DNA of 64,000 nt, taken from Pseudomonadota bacterium (GTDB lineage: Bacteria; Pseudomonadota; Gammaproteobacteria; Burkholderiales; Burkholderiaceae_B). The translations under genes and the position numbers were made by a program. Where the stretch lies: the NCBI GenBank assembly GCA_023425645.1, contig JAFACG010000039.1:1-64000 (forward strand), read 5' to 3'. Numbering within the stretch: the first letter of the stretch is position 1; each line of letters opens with the position of its first letter. The notes beneath the pieces were generated by a model, which worked only from the letters and a program-made list of their open reading frames with translations, was not told the origin of the DNA and made no database searches. Below are positions 34,515 to 43,480 of this stretch, one piece after another.

Positions 34515-35803
34515 ACGTCGCCGTCATCGGCGCTGGCTGGGCCGGCTGCGCCGCTGCCTGGCGCCTGAAGACCCTGGGGCATCAGCCCGAAGTCTTCGAA
34601 GCTTCCCGCCATATCGGCGGAAGAGCGCGCCGGATCCGCAGCCCCGGCCTGGGGCGCGAACTGGACAATGGCCAGCACATCCTGCTGGGCGCCTATTCCC
34701 AGACCCTGCAATTGATGCGCGAACTAGGGCTGGACGAGTCCACGCGCCTGCTGCGCCAGGACCTGGACGTGGTCGCCGCCCGGGGAGACTTCCGCCTGCG
34801 CAACCGCGCCCTGCCCGCCCCCTGGCACCTGCTGGCCGGCCTGCTGACTGCGCAGGGCATAGGCTGGGCGCAAAAATACCGGCTGGCCCGCTTCTGCCGC
34901 CGGCTCGAGAAACACCACTGGCGTACTCCCCCCGGCCTGACCGTACTGCAACTGCTGCACAGCCAAGGGCAGGACGCCGAGCTGATCCGGCTGTTCTGGC
35001 AGCCGCTGTGCGTGGCCGCCATGAACACGCCCATCGAGCAGGCCTGCGCCCAGTTGTTCGCCCACGTGCTGCGCGACAGCCTGGGCGGCCCGCGCCCGGC
35101 CAGCCAGACCCTGATCCCGTTGACGGATCTGAGCCGCTTGTGGTGCGAACCGGCCCTGCAGGGCCTGCCCGTCCACCTGGGCAGCCGGGTGCGCGAACTG
35201 CAGCTGCATGAGCACGGCGTGGAGGTGGACGGCCGGCGCTTCGACGCCGCGATACTGGCCTGCCCGCCCCCGCAAGCCCTACGCCTGCTAGAGACACTGC
35301 CGCCGGCCCGCGGCAGTGCGGAGCTGCTGGCCGACCTGAAGGCCATGCAATACGTGCCCATCGCCACCCTGTACCTGGATCTGGAGCGCGCCTGGCAACT
35401 GCCGCAGCCCATGCTGATGCTGGCCGACGACACCGGCTGCGCCGGCCAGTGGCTGTTCGACCACAGCGCGCTCAAGCCCGGCAGCGGGGAGACGCTGGCC
35501 AGCGTGGTGGTCAGCGACGCCGTTCGTCTGCAGGCGCTGGAACGCGGCCAGGCCGTCGCGGCCATCCTGGAACAGATCCGGAGCCAGACCCGGCGCTTCG
35601 GCCCCATGCCGGCCGTGCGCGCCACTGAACTCATCATCGAAAAACGGGCCACCTTCGCCGCCCTACCCGGCCTGCGCCGCCCTTCCGCCGCCACGCCGTG
35701 GCCGGCCCTGCGCCTGGCGGGCGATTGGACCGACACCGGCTACCCCGGCGTGCTAGAAGGCGCGGTGCGCAGCGGCCTGCAGGCGGCGCAGAACCTGGCC
35801 TGA
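34511..35803 (+). CDS. hpnE: Hydroxysqualene dehydroxylase HpnE
   Basis: A 430-aa FAD-dependent enzyme. The dinucleotide-binding motif VIGAGWAGCAAAWRL is at the very N-terminus. FEASRHIGGRARR and LDNGQHILLGAY, characteristic of the HpnE/phytoene-desaturase-like family, follow. It completes squalene synthesis. The ATG at 34511 overlaps the hpnD stop. No squalene-hopene cyclase gene follows; the next gene is convergent speG. Confidence 0.92.
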   Translation: MNVAVIGAGWAGCAAAWRLKTLGHQPEVFEASRHIGGRARRIRSPGLGRELDNGQHILLGAYSQTLQLMRELGLDESTRLLRQDLDVVAARGDFRLRNRALPAPWHLLAGLLTAQGIGWAQKYRLARFCRRLEKHHWRTPPGLTVLQLLHSQGQDAELIRLFWQPLCVAAMNTPIEQACAQLFAHVLRDSLGGPRPASQTLIPLTDLSRLWCEPALQGLPVHLGSRVRELQLHEHGVEVDGRRFDAAILACPPPQALRLLETLPPARGSAELLADLKAMQYVPIATLYLDLERAWQLPQPMLMLADDTGCAGQWLFDHSALKPGSGETLASVVVSDAVRLQALERGQAVAAILEQIRSQTRRFGPMPAVRATELIIEKRATFAALPGLRRPSAATPWPALRLAGDWTDTGYPGVLEGAVRSGLQAAQNLA

Positions 35804-35825
35804 GGGCTGCAGGCCCTCCGCGTCC

Positions 35826-36386
35826 TTACTGGGCGAGCGGCGTCACCATGCTCGGCTGCGCGGGACGGTGGATGGCGAAGAAATCCTGCTGGAACAGGCG
35901 CATGCGCACCACGTCCCGATACTGGCCGTTGATGAAGAACTCGTGCTTGAGTTCGCCCTCCACTTCGAAGCCGAACTTCTTGTAGATGTGGATGGCCTTG
36001 ACGTTTTCCTTGTCCACGATCAACACGATCTTGTAGAGGTTCAACACGCCAAAGCCATACTCGATGGCCTGCAGCGTGGCGCGCGAGGCAATTCCTTTTC
36101 CCTGGAACTCCGGCGCGATGATGATCTGGAATTCGGCCCGGCGATGCACATGGTCTATCTCGACCAGTTCCACGACCCCCGCCGCCTGTCCTTCCCACTG
36201 CACGATGAAGCGGCGTTCCCGCTGGTCGTGAATGTGCTCGTCATACAGGGCGGCCAGTTCCCCGTAGGTTTCATAGGGTTCCTCGAACCAATAGCGCATG
36301 ACATTGGCGTTGTTGTCCAGCAGGTGCACGAAGCGCAGGTCTTCGCGCTCCAGGGGCCGAAGTTTCACATGGGTGTCCTTGCTCAT
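35826..36386 (-). CDS. speG: Spermidine N1-acetyltransferase
   Basis: A 186-aa GNAT enzyme closely resembling enterobacterial SpeG over its full length ([52 protein letters not shown] acetyl-CoA loop, [15 protein letters not shown] ending [11 protein letters not shown]). It acetylates spermidine and spermine to limit polyamine toxicity. The ATG at 36386 follows an AAAGAG site; the frame is open to 36470 without conservation. It may cooperate with the putrescine importer at 24-28 kb. The high conservation and the AT-richer upstream DNA hint at a different history, but this is not shown. Confidence 0.93.
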   Translation of the reverse strand: MSKDTHVKLRPLEREDLRFVHLLDNNANVMRYWFEEPYETYGELAALYDEHIHDQRERRFIVQWEGQAAGVVELVEIDHVHRRAEFQIIIAPEFQGKGIASRATLQAIEYGFGVLNLYKIVLIVDKENVKAIHIYKKFGFEVEGELKHEFFINGQYRDVVRMRLFQQDFFAIHRPAQPSMVTPLAQ

Positions 36387-36445
36387 CTCTTTTTCTCCAT
36401 TTCGAATCGTAGGCGTGGCCGACGCCGCCAGGCGGAAGCTTTCGC

Positions 36446-36514
36446 AATGATCAAGCCGACGCTCGATCATTCTCTACCGAAAGAATTGATCCATAAAGTT
36501 GAAAATGATCGATT
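36446..36514. repeat. Repeated AATGATC words upstream of speG
   Basis: AATGATC (36446-36452) and GATCATT (36465-36471) form a perfect 7-bp inverted repeat. A third copy lies at 36504-36510 within the near-palindrome AATGATCGATT. They sit 60-130 nt upstream of the speG start and could be operator sites. Confidence 0.35.
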
Positions 36515-36574
36515 CCATTGATGAGTCTTTGTCGGCGGAGTGATTCTTCGACACAGGCCAGGGCCACCGGGAAG

Positions 36575-36600
36575 AAAAAAACCCCTGGCAAGCCAGGGGT
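36575..36600 (-). terminator. Terminator of thrC
   Basis: ACCCCTGGC-AA-GCCAGGGGT (36581-36600) is a perfect 9-bp stem. On the minus strand it is followed by a run of T (A-run 36575-36581 on plus). It ends the alaC-hom-thrC transcript. Confidence 0.92.
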
Positions 36601-36626
36601 TTCGCAAGCAGAAAGGCCGGCGCCGA

Positions 36627-38036
36627 TCAGACCGGCGCGTGCTCTTCTATGTAGCGGCGCACTTGCGCCAGCTCGGCGTCCATGACCACCACTTTCTGGG
36701 GCAGTTCGGCCAGGCCGGCCAGATGGGCCGGCACGGGAGCGGGTTGGCCGATGGCTTCTTCGATGGTCTCGGAGAACTTCGCCGGCAAGGCCGTTTCCAG
36801 CACCAGCATGGGAATGCCGGCATCACGGTGCGCCAGCGCCACCTTGACGCCGTCGGCCGTGTGCGGGTCGATCAGGGTCTGGTGCCGCTCGAACACCTGG
36901 CGGATGGTGGCCAGGCGGTCCTGGTGCGAGCTGGCTCCGGCCACGAAGCCGAACTCGGCCTCGAAACGCGGCAGGTGCTCGCTGAGGTCGAACTGGCCGT
37001 CGCGCGACAGCTGGTCCCACAAGGCCTTGACCTGGACGCCGTCGCGGCCCAGCAGATCGAAGATGAAGCGCTCGAAGTTGGAAGCGCGCGAGATGTCCAT
37101 GGAAGGGCTGGAGGTCGCGTAGGTCTGCTCCGAGCCGCGGGGGCGGTAGATGCCGGTGCGGAAGAACTCCTCCAGCACGTTGTTCTCGTTGGTGGCCAGC
37201 ACCAGCTTGTGGATGGGCAGCCCCATCTGCCGGGCGATATGGCCGGACAGGATATTGCCGAAATTGCCCGAAGGCACGGCAAAGGACACCTTCTGGCCCG
37301 AACCGGTGGTGCTGCGCAGCCAGCCCCAGAAGTAATACACCACCTGGGCGGAGATGCGCGCCCAGTTGATGGAGTTGACGGCGCCCAGGTGCATGCGCGA
37401 CTTGAATTCCAGGTCGCCGGCCAGGGCCTTGACGATGTCCTGGCAATCATCGAACACGCCCTTGACGGACAGGTTGTGGATGTTGTCGTCCTGCAGCGAA
37501 TACATCTGCGCGCGCTGGAAGGCGCTCATGCGGCCGAAAGGCGAGAGCATGAAGACGCTGACGCCGCGCTTGCCGCGCAAGGCGTACTCGGCGGCCGAGC
37601 CGGTGTCGCCGGAGGTCGCGCCCACGATGTTCAGGGTGCTGTTGCGCTGGGCCAGCACGTATTCGAAGGCCTGGCCCAGGAACTGCATGGCCATGTCCTT
37701 GAAGGCCAGCGTGGGCCCCTGCGACAGGCCCAGCAGGGCCAGGCCGGGCTCCAGCGGCTTGACGGGCACGACCTGCTCGCTGTCGAACACGCCGGGCGCG
37801 TAGGCGCGCTGCGTCAGCGCGGCCAGCTCGTCCCGGGGAATATCGGTGGCGAACAGGGACAGCACCTCGGCGGCCAGCTCGGGATAGCTGAGCGCGCGCC
37901 AGGACTCCAGCGTCTGGGCGCTGACCTGGGGATACTGTTCGGGAATGGCCAGGCCGCCGTCCGGCGCCAGTCCTTCGAGCAGGATGTCCGAGAATGGCTG
38001 GGGCGTCATGCCCCCGCGGGTGGAAATGTACTTCAT
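36627..38036 (-). CDS. thrC: Threonine synthase
   Basis: A 469-aa PLP enzyme converting O-phosphohomoserine to threonine. [29 protein letters not shown] is the long-form N-terminus. TLAFKDMAMQFLGQAF (near 115) holds the PLP lysine, and GATSGDTGSAAEYAL follows. The long (group 2) form fits the length. The start overlaps the hom stop as TGATG, so translation is coupled. Confidence 0.96.
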   Translation of the reverse strand: MKYISTRGGMTPQPFSDILLEGLAPDGGLAIPEQYPQVSAQTLESWRALSYPELAAEVLSLFATDIPRDELAALTQRAYAPGVFDSEQVVPVKPLEPGLALLGLSQGPTLAFKDMAMQFLGQAFEYVLAQRNSTLNIVGATSGDTGSAAEYALRGKRGVSVFMLSPFGRMSAFQRAQMYSLQDDNIHNLSVKGVFDDCQDIVKALAGDLEFKSRMHLGAVNSINWARISAQVVYYFWGWLRSTTGSGQKVSFAVPSGNFGNILSGHIARQMGLPIHKLVLATNENNVLEEFFRTGIYRPRGSEQTYATSSPSMDISRASNFERFIFDLLGRDGVQVKALWDQLSRDGQFDLSEHLPRFEAEFGFVAGASSHQDRLATIRQVFERHQTLIDPHTADGVKVALAHRDAGIPMLVLETALPAKFSETIEEAIGQPAPVPAHLAGLAELPQKVVVMDAELAQVRRYIEEHAPV

Positions 38037-39334
38037 CACAGGTTCTCCACGCGCAGGCGGGTGACGGCCGAACGCACGAAGGGCAGATTCTGGATCTGGC
38101 TGATGGCGCCGTTGATGGCTCCCTCGCGGGCCTCGTGCGTCAGGAAGATGATGTCGGCGTGATCGCCGGCCGGCTCCTGGAACATGGAGCCGATGGAGAT
38201 GTCCGACTGGGCCAGGATGCGGGCCACGTCGGCCAGCACGCCGGGGCGGTCGTCCACGCGCAGGCGCAGGTAGTAGGCCGAGATGACCTCGTCCATGGGC
38301 AGGATGGGCGTGTCGGCCATGGCGTCGTGCTGGAAGGCCAGGTAGGGCACGCGGTGTTCGGGTTCGGCGTTCTGCAGGCGGGTGACGTCCACCAGATCGG
38401 CCACCACGGCCGAGGCCGTGGGCAGGTCGCCCGCGCCGGCGCCGTAGTAGACCGTCTGGCCCACGGCGTCGCCATGCACCAGCACGGCGTTCATGGCGCC
38501 CTGCACATTGGCCAGCATGCTCTGGGCCGGCACCAGGGTGGGATGCACGCGCAGCTCGATGCCTTCCTCGCGGGCGCGGGTGATGCCCAGCAGCTTGACG
38601 CCGTAGCCCAGGCGTTGCGCGTGCTGCAGGTCCTCCAGGGTCAGGCTGGTGATGCCTTCCACATGGGCCTTGCTGAACTGCACGGGAATGCCGAAGGCCA
38701 GCGAAGCCAGCAGGCTGAGCTTGTGCGCAGCGTCCACGCCTTCGATATCGAAGGTGGGATCGGCTTCGGCATAGCCCAGGCGCTGGGCGTCGGCCAGGGC
38801 TTCGGCGAAGCTCACGCCGCGATTGCGCATTTCGGACAGGATGTAGTTGGTGGTGCCGTTGATGATGCCGGCCAGCCACTGGATGCGGTTGGCCGTCAGG
38901 CCTTCGCGGATCGCCTTGATGATGGGAATGCCGCCGGCCACGGCGGCCTCGAAGGCCACCATGACGCCGCGCCGGTGAGCGGCGGCGAAGATCTCGTTGC
39001 CGTGCTTGGCCAGCAGGGCCTTGTTGGCCGTGACCACGTGCTTGCCCTGGGCGATGGCTTCCATGACCCACTCGCGGGCCACGGTGGAGCCGCCCACCAG
39101 CTCGACCACGATGTCGATCTCGGGGTTGCGCACCACCTCCATGCCGTCGGTGGTCAGGGCGATCTGATCGCCCACCAGGGCGCGCGCCTTGTCCAGGTCG
39201 CGCACGGCGGCCGTCACGACCTCGATGCGGCGGCCCGCGCGGCGGGCGATTTCATCAGCGTTGCGTTTCAATACGTTCCAGGTGCCGCTGCCGACCACAC
39301 CCAGACCCAGCAGACCTACCTTGATGGGACTCAT
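38036..39334 (-). CDS. hom: Homoserine dehydrogenase
   Basis: A 432-aa monofunctional enzyme with an N-terminal Rossmann domain ([17 protein letters not shown]), the catalytic [14 protein letters not shown] region near 185, and a C-terminal ACT domain (about 350-432, [19 protein letters not shown]). The ACT domain fits threonine feedback control. It is not fused to aspartokinase. It sits between alaC and thrC with overlaps at both ends. Confidence 0.96.
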   Translation of the reverse strand: MSPIKVGLLGLGVVGSGTWNVLKRNADEIARRAGRRIEVVTAAVRDLDKARALVGDQIALTTDGMEVVRNPEIDIVVELVGGSTVAREWVMEAIAQGKHVVTANKALLAKHGNEIFAAAHRRGVMVAFEAAVAGGIPIIKAIREGLTANRIQWLAGIINGTTNYILSEMRNRGVSFAEALADAQRLGYAEADPTFDIEGVDAAHKLSLLASLAFGIPVQFSKAHVEGITSLTLEDLQHAQRLGYGVKLLGITRAREEGIELRVHPTLVPAQSMLANVQGAMNAVLVHGDAVGQTVYYGAGAGDLPTASAVVADLVDVTRLQNAEPEHRVPYLAFQHDAMADTPILPMDEVISAYYLRLRVDDRPGVLADVARILAQSDISIGSMFQEPAGDHADIIFLTHEAREGAINGAISQIQNLPFVRSAVTRLRVENL

Positions 39335-40518
39335 TTAACAAAACCGTCCTTACGGAACATTTCCTTGATGCCGCGCACCGCCTGACGGGTGCGTTGCTCG
39401 TTTTCGATAAGCGCGAAGCGCACGTAGTTGTCGCCGTACTCGCCAAAACCGATGCCGGGGGATACGGCGACCTTGGCGTCGCTGAGCAAGCGCTTGGAGA
39501 ATTCCAGCGACCCCATGTCCTTGTAGAACTCGGGAATCCTGGCCCAGATGTACATGGAGGCCTTGGGGATATCGACCATCCAGCCGGCCTCGTGCAGGCC
39601 CTTGGCCAGCACGTCGCGACGGCGACGGTATTGCTCGACGACTTCGGACACGCAGTCCTGCGGGCCTTCCAGGGCCGCGATGGCGGCCACCTGGATGGGC
39701 GTGAAGGTGCCGTAGTCGTGATAGCTCTTGATCCGCGCCAGGGCGTTGACCAGAGTCTGGTTGCCCACCATGAAGCCGATGCGCCAGCCGGCCATATTAT
39801 AGCTTTTGCTCATGGTGAAGAATTCCACGGCCACGTCGCGCGCGCCTTCCACCTGCATGATGGAAGGGGCCACGTAGCCGTCGAAGGTGATGTCCGCATA
39901 GGCCAGGTCGTGCACCACCAGGATGCCGTGCTCGCGGGCCAGGGCGACGATGCGCTCGAAGAAGGACAGGTCCACGCACTGGGCCGTGGGATTGCTGGGA
40001 AAGCCCAGGATCATCATCTTGGGCTTGGGGATGGACTCGCGCACCGCCTTTTCGATCTCATCGAAGAAATCCACGCCCGGCACCATGGGCACGGAGCGGA
40101 TGTTGGCCCCGGCGATGACGGCGCCGTAGATGTGGATGGGGTAGCTGGGGTTGGGCACCAGCACGGTGTCGCCCCTGTCCAGGGTGGCCAGCATCAGGTG
40201 GGCCAGGCCCTCCTTGGAGCCTATGGTGACGATGGCCTCGCTGTCCGGGTCCAGCTGCACGTTGTAGCGGCGCTCGTACCAGTTGGTGATGGCGCGGCGC
40301 AGGCGCGGAATGCCCTTGGACACGGAGTAGCCGTGCGTGTCGGGCCGGCTCGAGGCCTCGACCAGCTTTTCCACGATATGCGCAGGCGTCGCCCCATCCG
40401 GATTGCCCATCGACATGTCGATGATGTCCTCACCACGACGGCGCGCAGCCATTTTCAGCTCGCCGGTGATGTTGAACACATAGGGAGGCAGGCGCTCGAT
40501 GCGCGGAAAGCGGATCAT
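39331..40518 (-). CDS. alaC: Alanine transaminase AlaC-like aminotransferase
   Basis: A 395-aa fold-type I aminotransferase. [42 protein letters not shown] and the PLP lysine in [15 protein letters not shown] (about 236-250) match the AlaC branch. It probably makes alanine from pyruvate and glutamate. It is the first gene of the alaC-hom-thrC operon, with an AAGGAAT ribosome site. The stop overlaps hom (ATGA). Confidence 0.9.
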   Translation of the reverse strand: MIRFPRIERLPPYVFNITGELKMAARRRGEDIIDMSMGNPDGATPAHIVEKLVEASSRPDTHGYSVSKGIPRLRRAITNWYERRYNVQLDPDSEAIVTIGSKEGLAHLMLATLDRGDTVLVPNPSYPIHIYGAVIAGANIRSVPMVPGVDFFDEIEKAVRESIPKPKMMILGFPSNPTAQCVDLSFFERIVALAREHGILVVHDLAYADITFDGYVAPSIMQVEGARDVAVEFFTMSKSYNMAGWRIGFMVGNQTLVNALARIKSYHDYGTFTPIQVAAIAALEGPQDCVSEVVEQYRRRRDVLAKGLHEAGWMVDIPKASMYIWARIPEFYKDMGSLEFSKRLLSDAKVAVSPGIGFGEYGDNYVRFALIENEQRTRQAVRGIKEMFRKDGFVK

Positions 40519-40745
40519 GATATTCCTTGGAAAGACGACAGCGACAGGCGCAATTGGAAAGGCGAGATCAAATCAAAGAGTTTAATCCATGATTGACAAA
40601 GTGAGAAACATTGTGCGGGGCCGGGGCGCGCCCATGGGCGGCACGGCTTTGCGCTATCATCGGGTGTGAAAGAACCGGTTCGCGATCTTCGCGCGGCGAC
40701 AGCGCCGCCAAGAGCCCGGACTGGTTCCAACGGGAGATACTCATC

Positions 40746-41189
40746 GTGCAACTGCAACGCGAACACAATCCGGCCCTCAACGCCATCACCGCCTACGGGG
40801 ATGACTATGTGGCCATCAATTTCGAACGCCACGATCATTCCATCTTCTTCGCCCCGGAAGGCCCGATCCAGGACCTGGCGATCCAGTCCGCCTCCGAGCT
40901 GACGGCGGCGCATCTGCGCGCCTTCGCCGGGCTGGACCAGGTCAGGCAGGACCCCATGGCCTTCCTGGACGATGCCCCGCCGGCGCGCCCCGACAACGCC
41001 CCGGAGCTGATCCTGATCGGCACCGGCCAGCGCCAGCATTTCCTCAATCCCGCCATCACGCAGGAAGTGCTGCGCCTGGGCATAGGTGTGGAAATCATGG
41101 ATACCCAGGCCGCCGCCAGAACATACAATATCCTCATGGCCGAGGGCCGCAAGGTCGTCGCCGCCCTACTGATACAGGAAACCCCATGA
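40746..41189 (+). CDS. Mth938-like domain protein (DUF498)
   Basis: A 147-aa protein of the Mth938 / NDUFAF3-like fold. Recognisable are YGDDYVAINFERHDHSIFFAPEG, PELILIGTGQRQHFL and MDTQAAARTYNILMAEGRKVVAALL. Mitochondrial NDUFAF3 assists complex I assembly, but bacterial homologues have no settled role. The GTG at 40746 is the best start (GGGAGA upstream); no ATG fits. Its stop overlaps the bcp start (ATGA). Confidence 0.85.
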   Translation: MQLQREHNPALNAITAYGDDYVAINFERHDHSIFFAPEGPIQDLAIQSASELTAAHLRAFAGLDQVRQDPMAFLDDAPPARPDNAPELILIGTGQRQHFLNPAITQEVLRLGIGVEIMDTQAAARTYNILMAEGRKVVAALLIQETP

Positions 41190-41653
41190 CCGCCGTACAG
41201 ACCGGATCGCCCATCCCCGAGTTTTCCGTACCCGCCACCCGCGGCCAGTTTTCCACGGCCGACCTCAAAGGCAGGAAGACCGTGCTGTATTTCTACCCCA
41301 AGGACAGCACGCCGGGCTGCACCACTGAATCCCAGAATTTCCGTGACGCCCTGCCCCGGTTCGAAGCCGCCGGCGCCCAGATCATCGGCGTCTCGCGCGA
41401 CTCGCTGGCCTCGCACCAGCGCTTCACGGAAAAGCAGGAACTGAACTTCTCCCTGGCCGCCGACACAGACGAGACCCTGTGCCAGTTGTTTGGCGTCATC
41501 AAGATGAAAAACATGTACGGTAAACAGGTGCGAGGCATCGAACGCAGCACCTTCCTGATCGACGCCCAGGGCGTCCTGGTCCAGGAATGGCGCGGCGTCA
41601 AAGTGCCCGGCCATGTGGAGGCCGTGTTGCAGGCCGTCCAGCAACAGGCCTGA
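41186..41653 (+). CDS. bcp: Peroxiredoxin, Bcp/PrxQ type
   Basis: A 155-aa thiol peroxidase reducing hydroperoxides. The peroxidatic Cys lies in YPKDSTPGCTTESQNF (near residue 45). The resolving Cys often found five residues later in Bcp is absent here (SQNF follows), so it is probably a 1-Cys type or uses another thiol. The ATG overlaps the Mth938 gene stop (ATGA). It is followed by the PIN-PhoH gene after 52 nt. Confidence 0.93.
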   Translation: MTAVQTGSPIPEFSVPATRGQFSTADLKGRKTVLYFYPKDSTPGCTTESQNFRDALPRFEAAGAQIIGVSRDSLASHQRFTEKQELNFSLAADTDETLCQLFGVIKMKNMYGKQVRGIERSTFLIDAQGVLVQEWRGVKVPGHVEAVLQAVQQQA

Positions 41654-41705
41654 ACCCTTACCGCGCCGGCCGCCGCGCCGGAGCACAACCAGGAGTACGT
41701 GTTAC

Positions 41706-43421
41706 ATGCCGCTACCCAAGTTGCCCACCAAGCTGGGAGCCCTGCTCGGCGACGATGACGCCTCCGTCGTCCTTGCCGAACCGCCTGTACAGGCGCCCGA
41801 ACCGGCCGCGCCGCCACAAGCCAAGTCCAAGCCGGCCCGCGGCAAGCCGGCATCTGTCCCGCGCAAGGCGGAACCCGCTCCTGAGGCCGCGCCCCAGGAA
41901 GCGCCCGCAGCCGAATCCGCTTCGGCGCTTGCGCCCGCCCCGGCGGCCGCGCCCGCCGCCAAGCCCGCCCGCAACCGCCGGGCATCGGGCGCCGCACCCA
42001 AGCGCACCCGCCTGTCCCCGCAATTGCGCAAGCTGTTCGTGCTGGACACCAATGTGCTGCTGCACGACTCCAACTCCCTGTTCAAGTTCGAAGAACACGA
42101 TATCTTCCTGCCCATGATGGTGCTGGAAGAACTGGATCACCAGAAAAAGGGTCTGTCCGAAGTCGCCCGCAACGCGCGCCAGGTCAGCCGCTCCCTGGAG
42201 GGCCTGGTGGGCGAGCACGGCCTGGACAAACCCATACACCTGGACGGCATCGGCAATACCGAAGCCCTGGGCTCGGTGATTTTCCAGACGGCGGCGCTGG
42301 ACACCACGCTGCCCATCCAGTTGCCGGTGGGCAAGGCCGACAATGCCATCCTGTCCGTGGTGCACGCGCTCAAGCAGGCCTTGCCCAAGCGCGAAGTGGT
42401 GCTGGTGTCCAAGGACATCAACATGCGCCTGAAGGCCAAGGCCCTGGGACTGCAGGCCGAGGACTACCGCCACGACCACGTGCTGGACGACTCCGACCTG
42501 CTGTACGACGGCGTCATGCCCCTGCCCGCCAACTTCTGGACCAAGCATGGCAAGAACATGGAGTCCTGGCAGCAAGGCGGCACCACCTTCTACCGCATCA
42601 GCGGACCGCTGTGCAGCCAGTTCATGGTCAACCAGTTCGTCTTCACCGAAGGCGACGACCCGCTGTACGCCCAGGTGCGCGAAACCGCCGGCAACACGGC
42701 GGTGCTGGCCACCCTGCGCGACTACAGCCACGGCAAGAATAACGTCTGGGGCATCACCGCGCGCAACCGCGAGCAGAACTTCGCCCTGAACCTGCTCATG
42801 AACCCCGACTTCGATTTCGTCTCCCTGCTGGGACACGCGGGCACGGGCAAGACGCTGCTGGCGCTGGCCAGCGCCCTGACCCAGACCCTGGAGACCAAGC
42901 GCTACAACGAGATCATCATCACCCGCGCCACCGTTCCCGTGGGCGATGACATCGGCTTTCTGCCCGGCACCGAAGAAGAAAAAATGCAGCCCTGGATGGG
43001 CGCGCTGGAAGACAACCTGGAAGTGCTGCATCTGGGCACGGGCAAGTCCTCGGCCAGCCTGGGCGGCGGCCAGGGCGAGCCCCAGCGCAACTCGACCATG
43101 GAGCTGATCCGCTCCAAGATCAAGGTCAAGTCGCTGAGCTTCATGCGCGGGCGCACCTTCATGAACAAGTTCCTGATCATCGACGAGGCCCAGAACCTGA
43201 CGCCCAAGCAGATGAAGACACTGGTGACGCGCGCCGGCCCTGGGACTAAAATCGTCTGTCTGGGCAATATCGCGCAAATCGACACACCCTACCTGACCGA
43301 AGGCAGTTCGGGGCTGACCTACGTGGTGGACCGCTTCAAGGGTTGGCCGCACGCCGGCCACGTCACCTTGCAGCGCGGCGAGCGCTCGCGCCTGGCGGAT
43401 TACGCCAGCGACGCGCTCTGA
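41706..43421 (+). CDS. PIN-PhoH ATPase/ribonuclease
   Basis: A 571-aa protein with two domains. After an Ala/Pro-rich N-terminal segment (about 20-108), a PIN nuclease domain begins LFVLDTNVLLHDSNSLFKFEEHDI. It retains the acidic residues, including the E of MMVLEELDHQKKG. From about residue 350 a PhoH ATPase domain follows, with Walker A GHAGTGKTLLA near 378 and Walker B FLIIDEAQN near 495. PIN-PhoH (PhoH2-type) proteins are RNA helicase/RNases in other bacteria. The ATG at 41706 starts MPLPKLPTKLG. A terminator follows directly. Confidence 0.9.
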   Translation: MPLPKLPTKLGALLGDDDASVVLAEPPVQAPEPAAPPQAKSKPARGKPASVPRKAEPAPEAAPQEAPAAESASALAPAPAAAPAAKPARNRRASGAAPKRTRLSPQLRKLFVLDTNVLLHDSNSLFKFEEHDIFLPMMVLEELDHQKKGLSEVARNARQVSRSLEGLVGEHGLDKPIHLDGIGNTEALGSVIFQTAALDTTLPIQLPVGKADNAILSVVHALKQALPKREVVLVSKDINMRLKAKALGLQAEDYRHDHVLDDSDLLYDGVMPLPANFWTKHGKNMESWQQGGTTFYRISGPLCSQFMVNQFVFTEGDDPLYAQVRETAGNTAVLATLRDYSHGKNNVWGITARNREQNFALNLLMNPDFDFVSLLGHAGTGKTLLALASALTQTLETKRYNEIIITRATVPVGDDIGFLPGTEEEKMQPWMGALEDNLEVLHLGTGKSSASLGGGQGEPQRNSTMELIRSKIKVKSLSFMRGRTFMNKFLIIDEAQNLTPKQMKTLVTRAGPGTKIVCLGNIAQIDTPYLTEGSSGLTYVVDRFKGWPHAGHVTLQRGERSRLADYASDAL

Positions 43422-43440
43422 CCGGCCGCCGCCGGAACTC

Positions 43441-43467
43441 AAACCGGGTCCTGGACCCGGTTTTTTT
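43441..43467 (+). terminator. Terminator after the PhoH gene
   Basis: AAACCGGGTCC-T-GGACCCGGTTT is a perfect stem followed by a T-run to 43467. It separates the Mth938-bcp-phoH run from pdxA, which starts 14 nt later. Confidence 0.93.
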
Positions 43468-43480
43468 ATTGTTGGAACGC

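Noticed and set aside
36627..39071. Apparent 814-codon gene fusing thrC with upstream sequence
   Set aside because: The part beyond 38036 is an out-of-frame reading of hom. thrC has a clear start that overlaps the hom stop.
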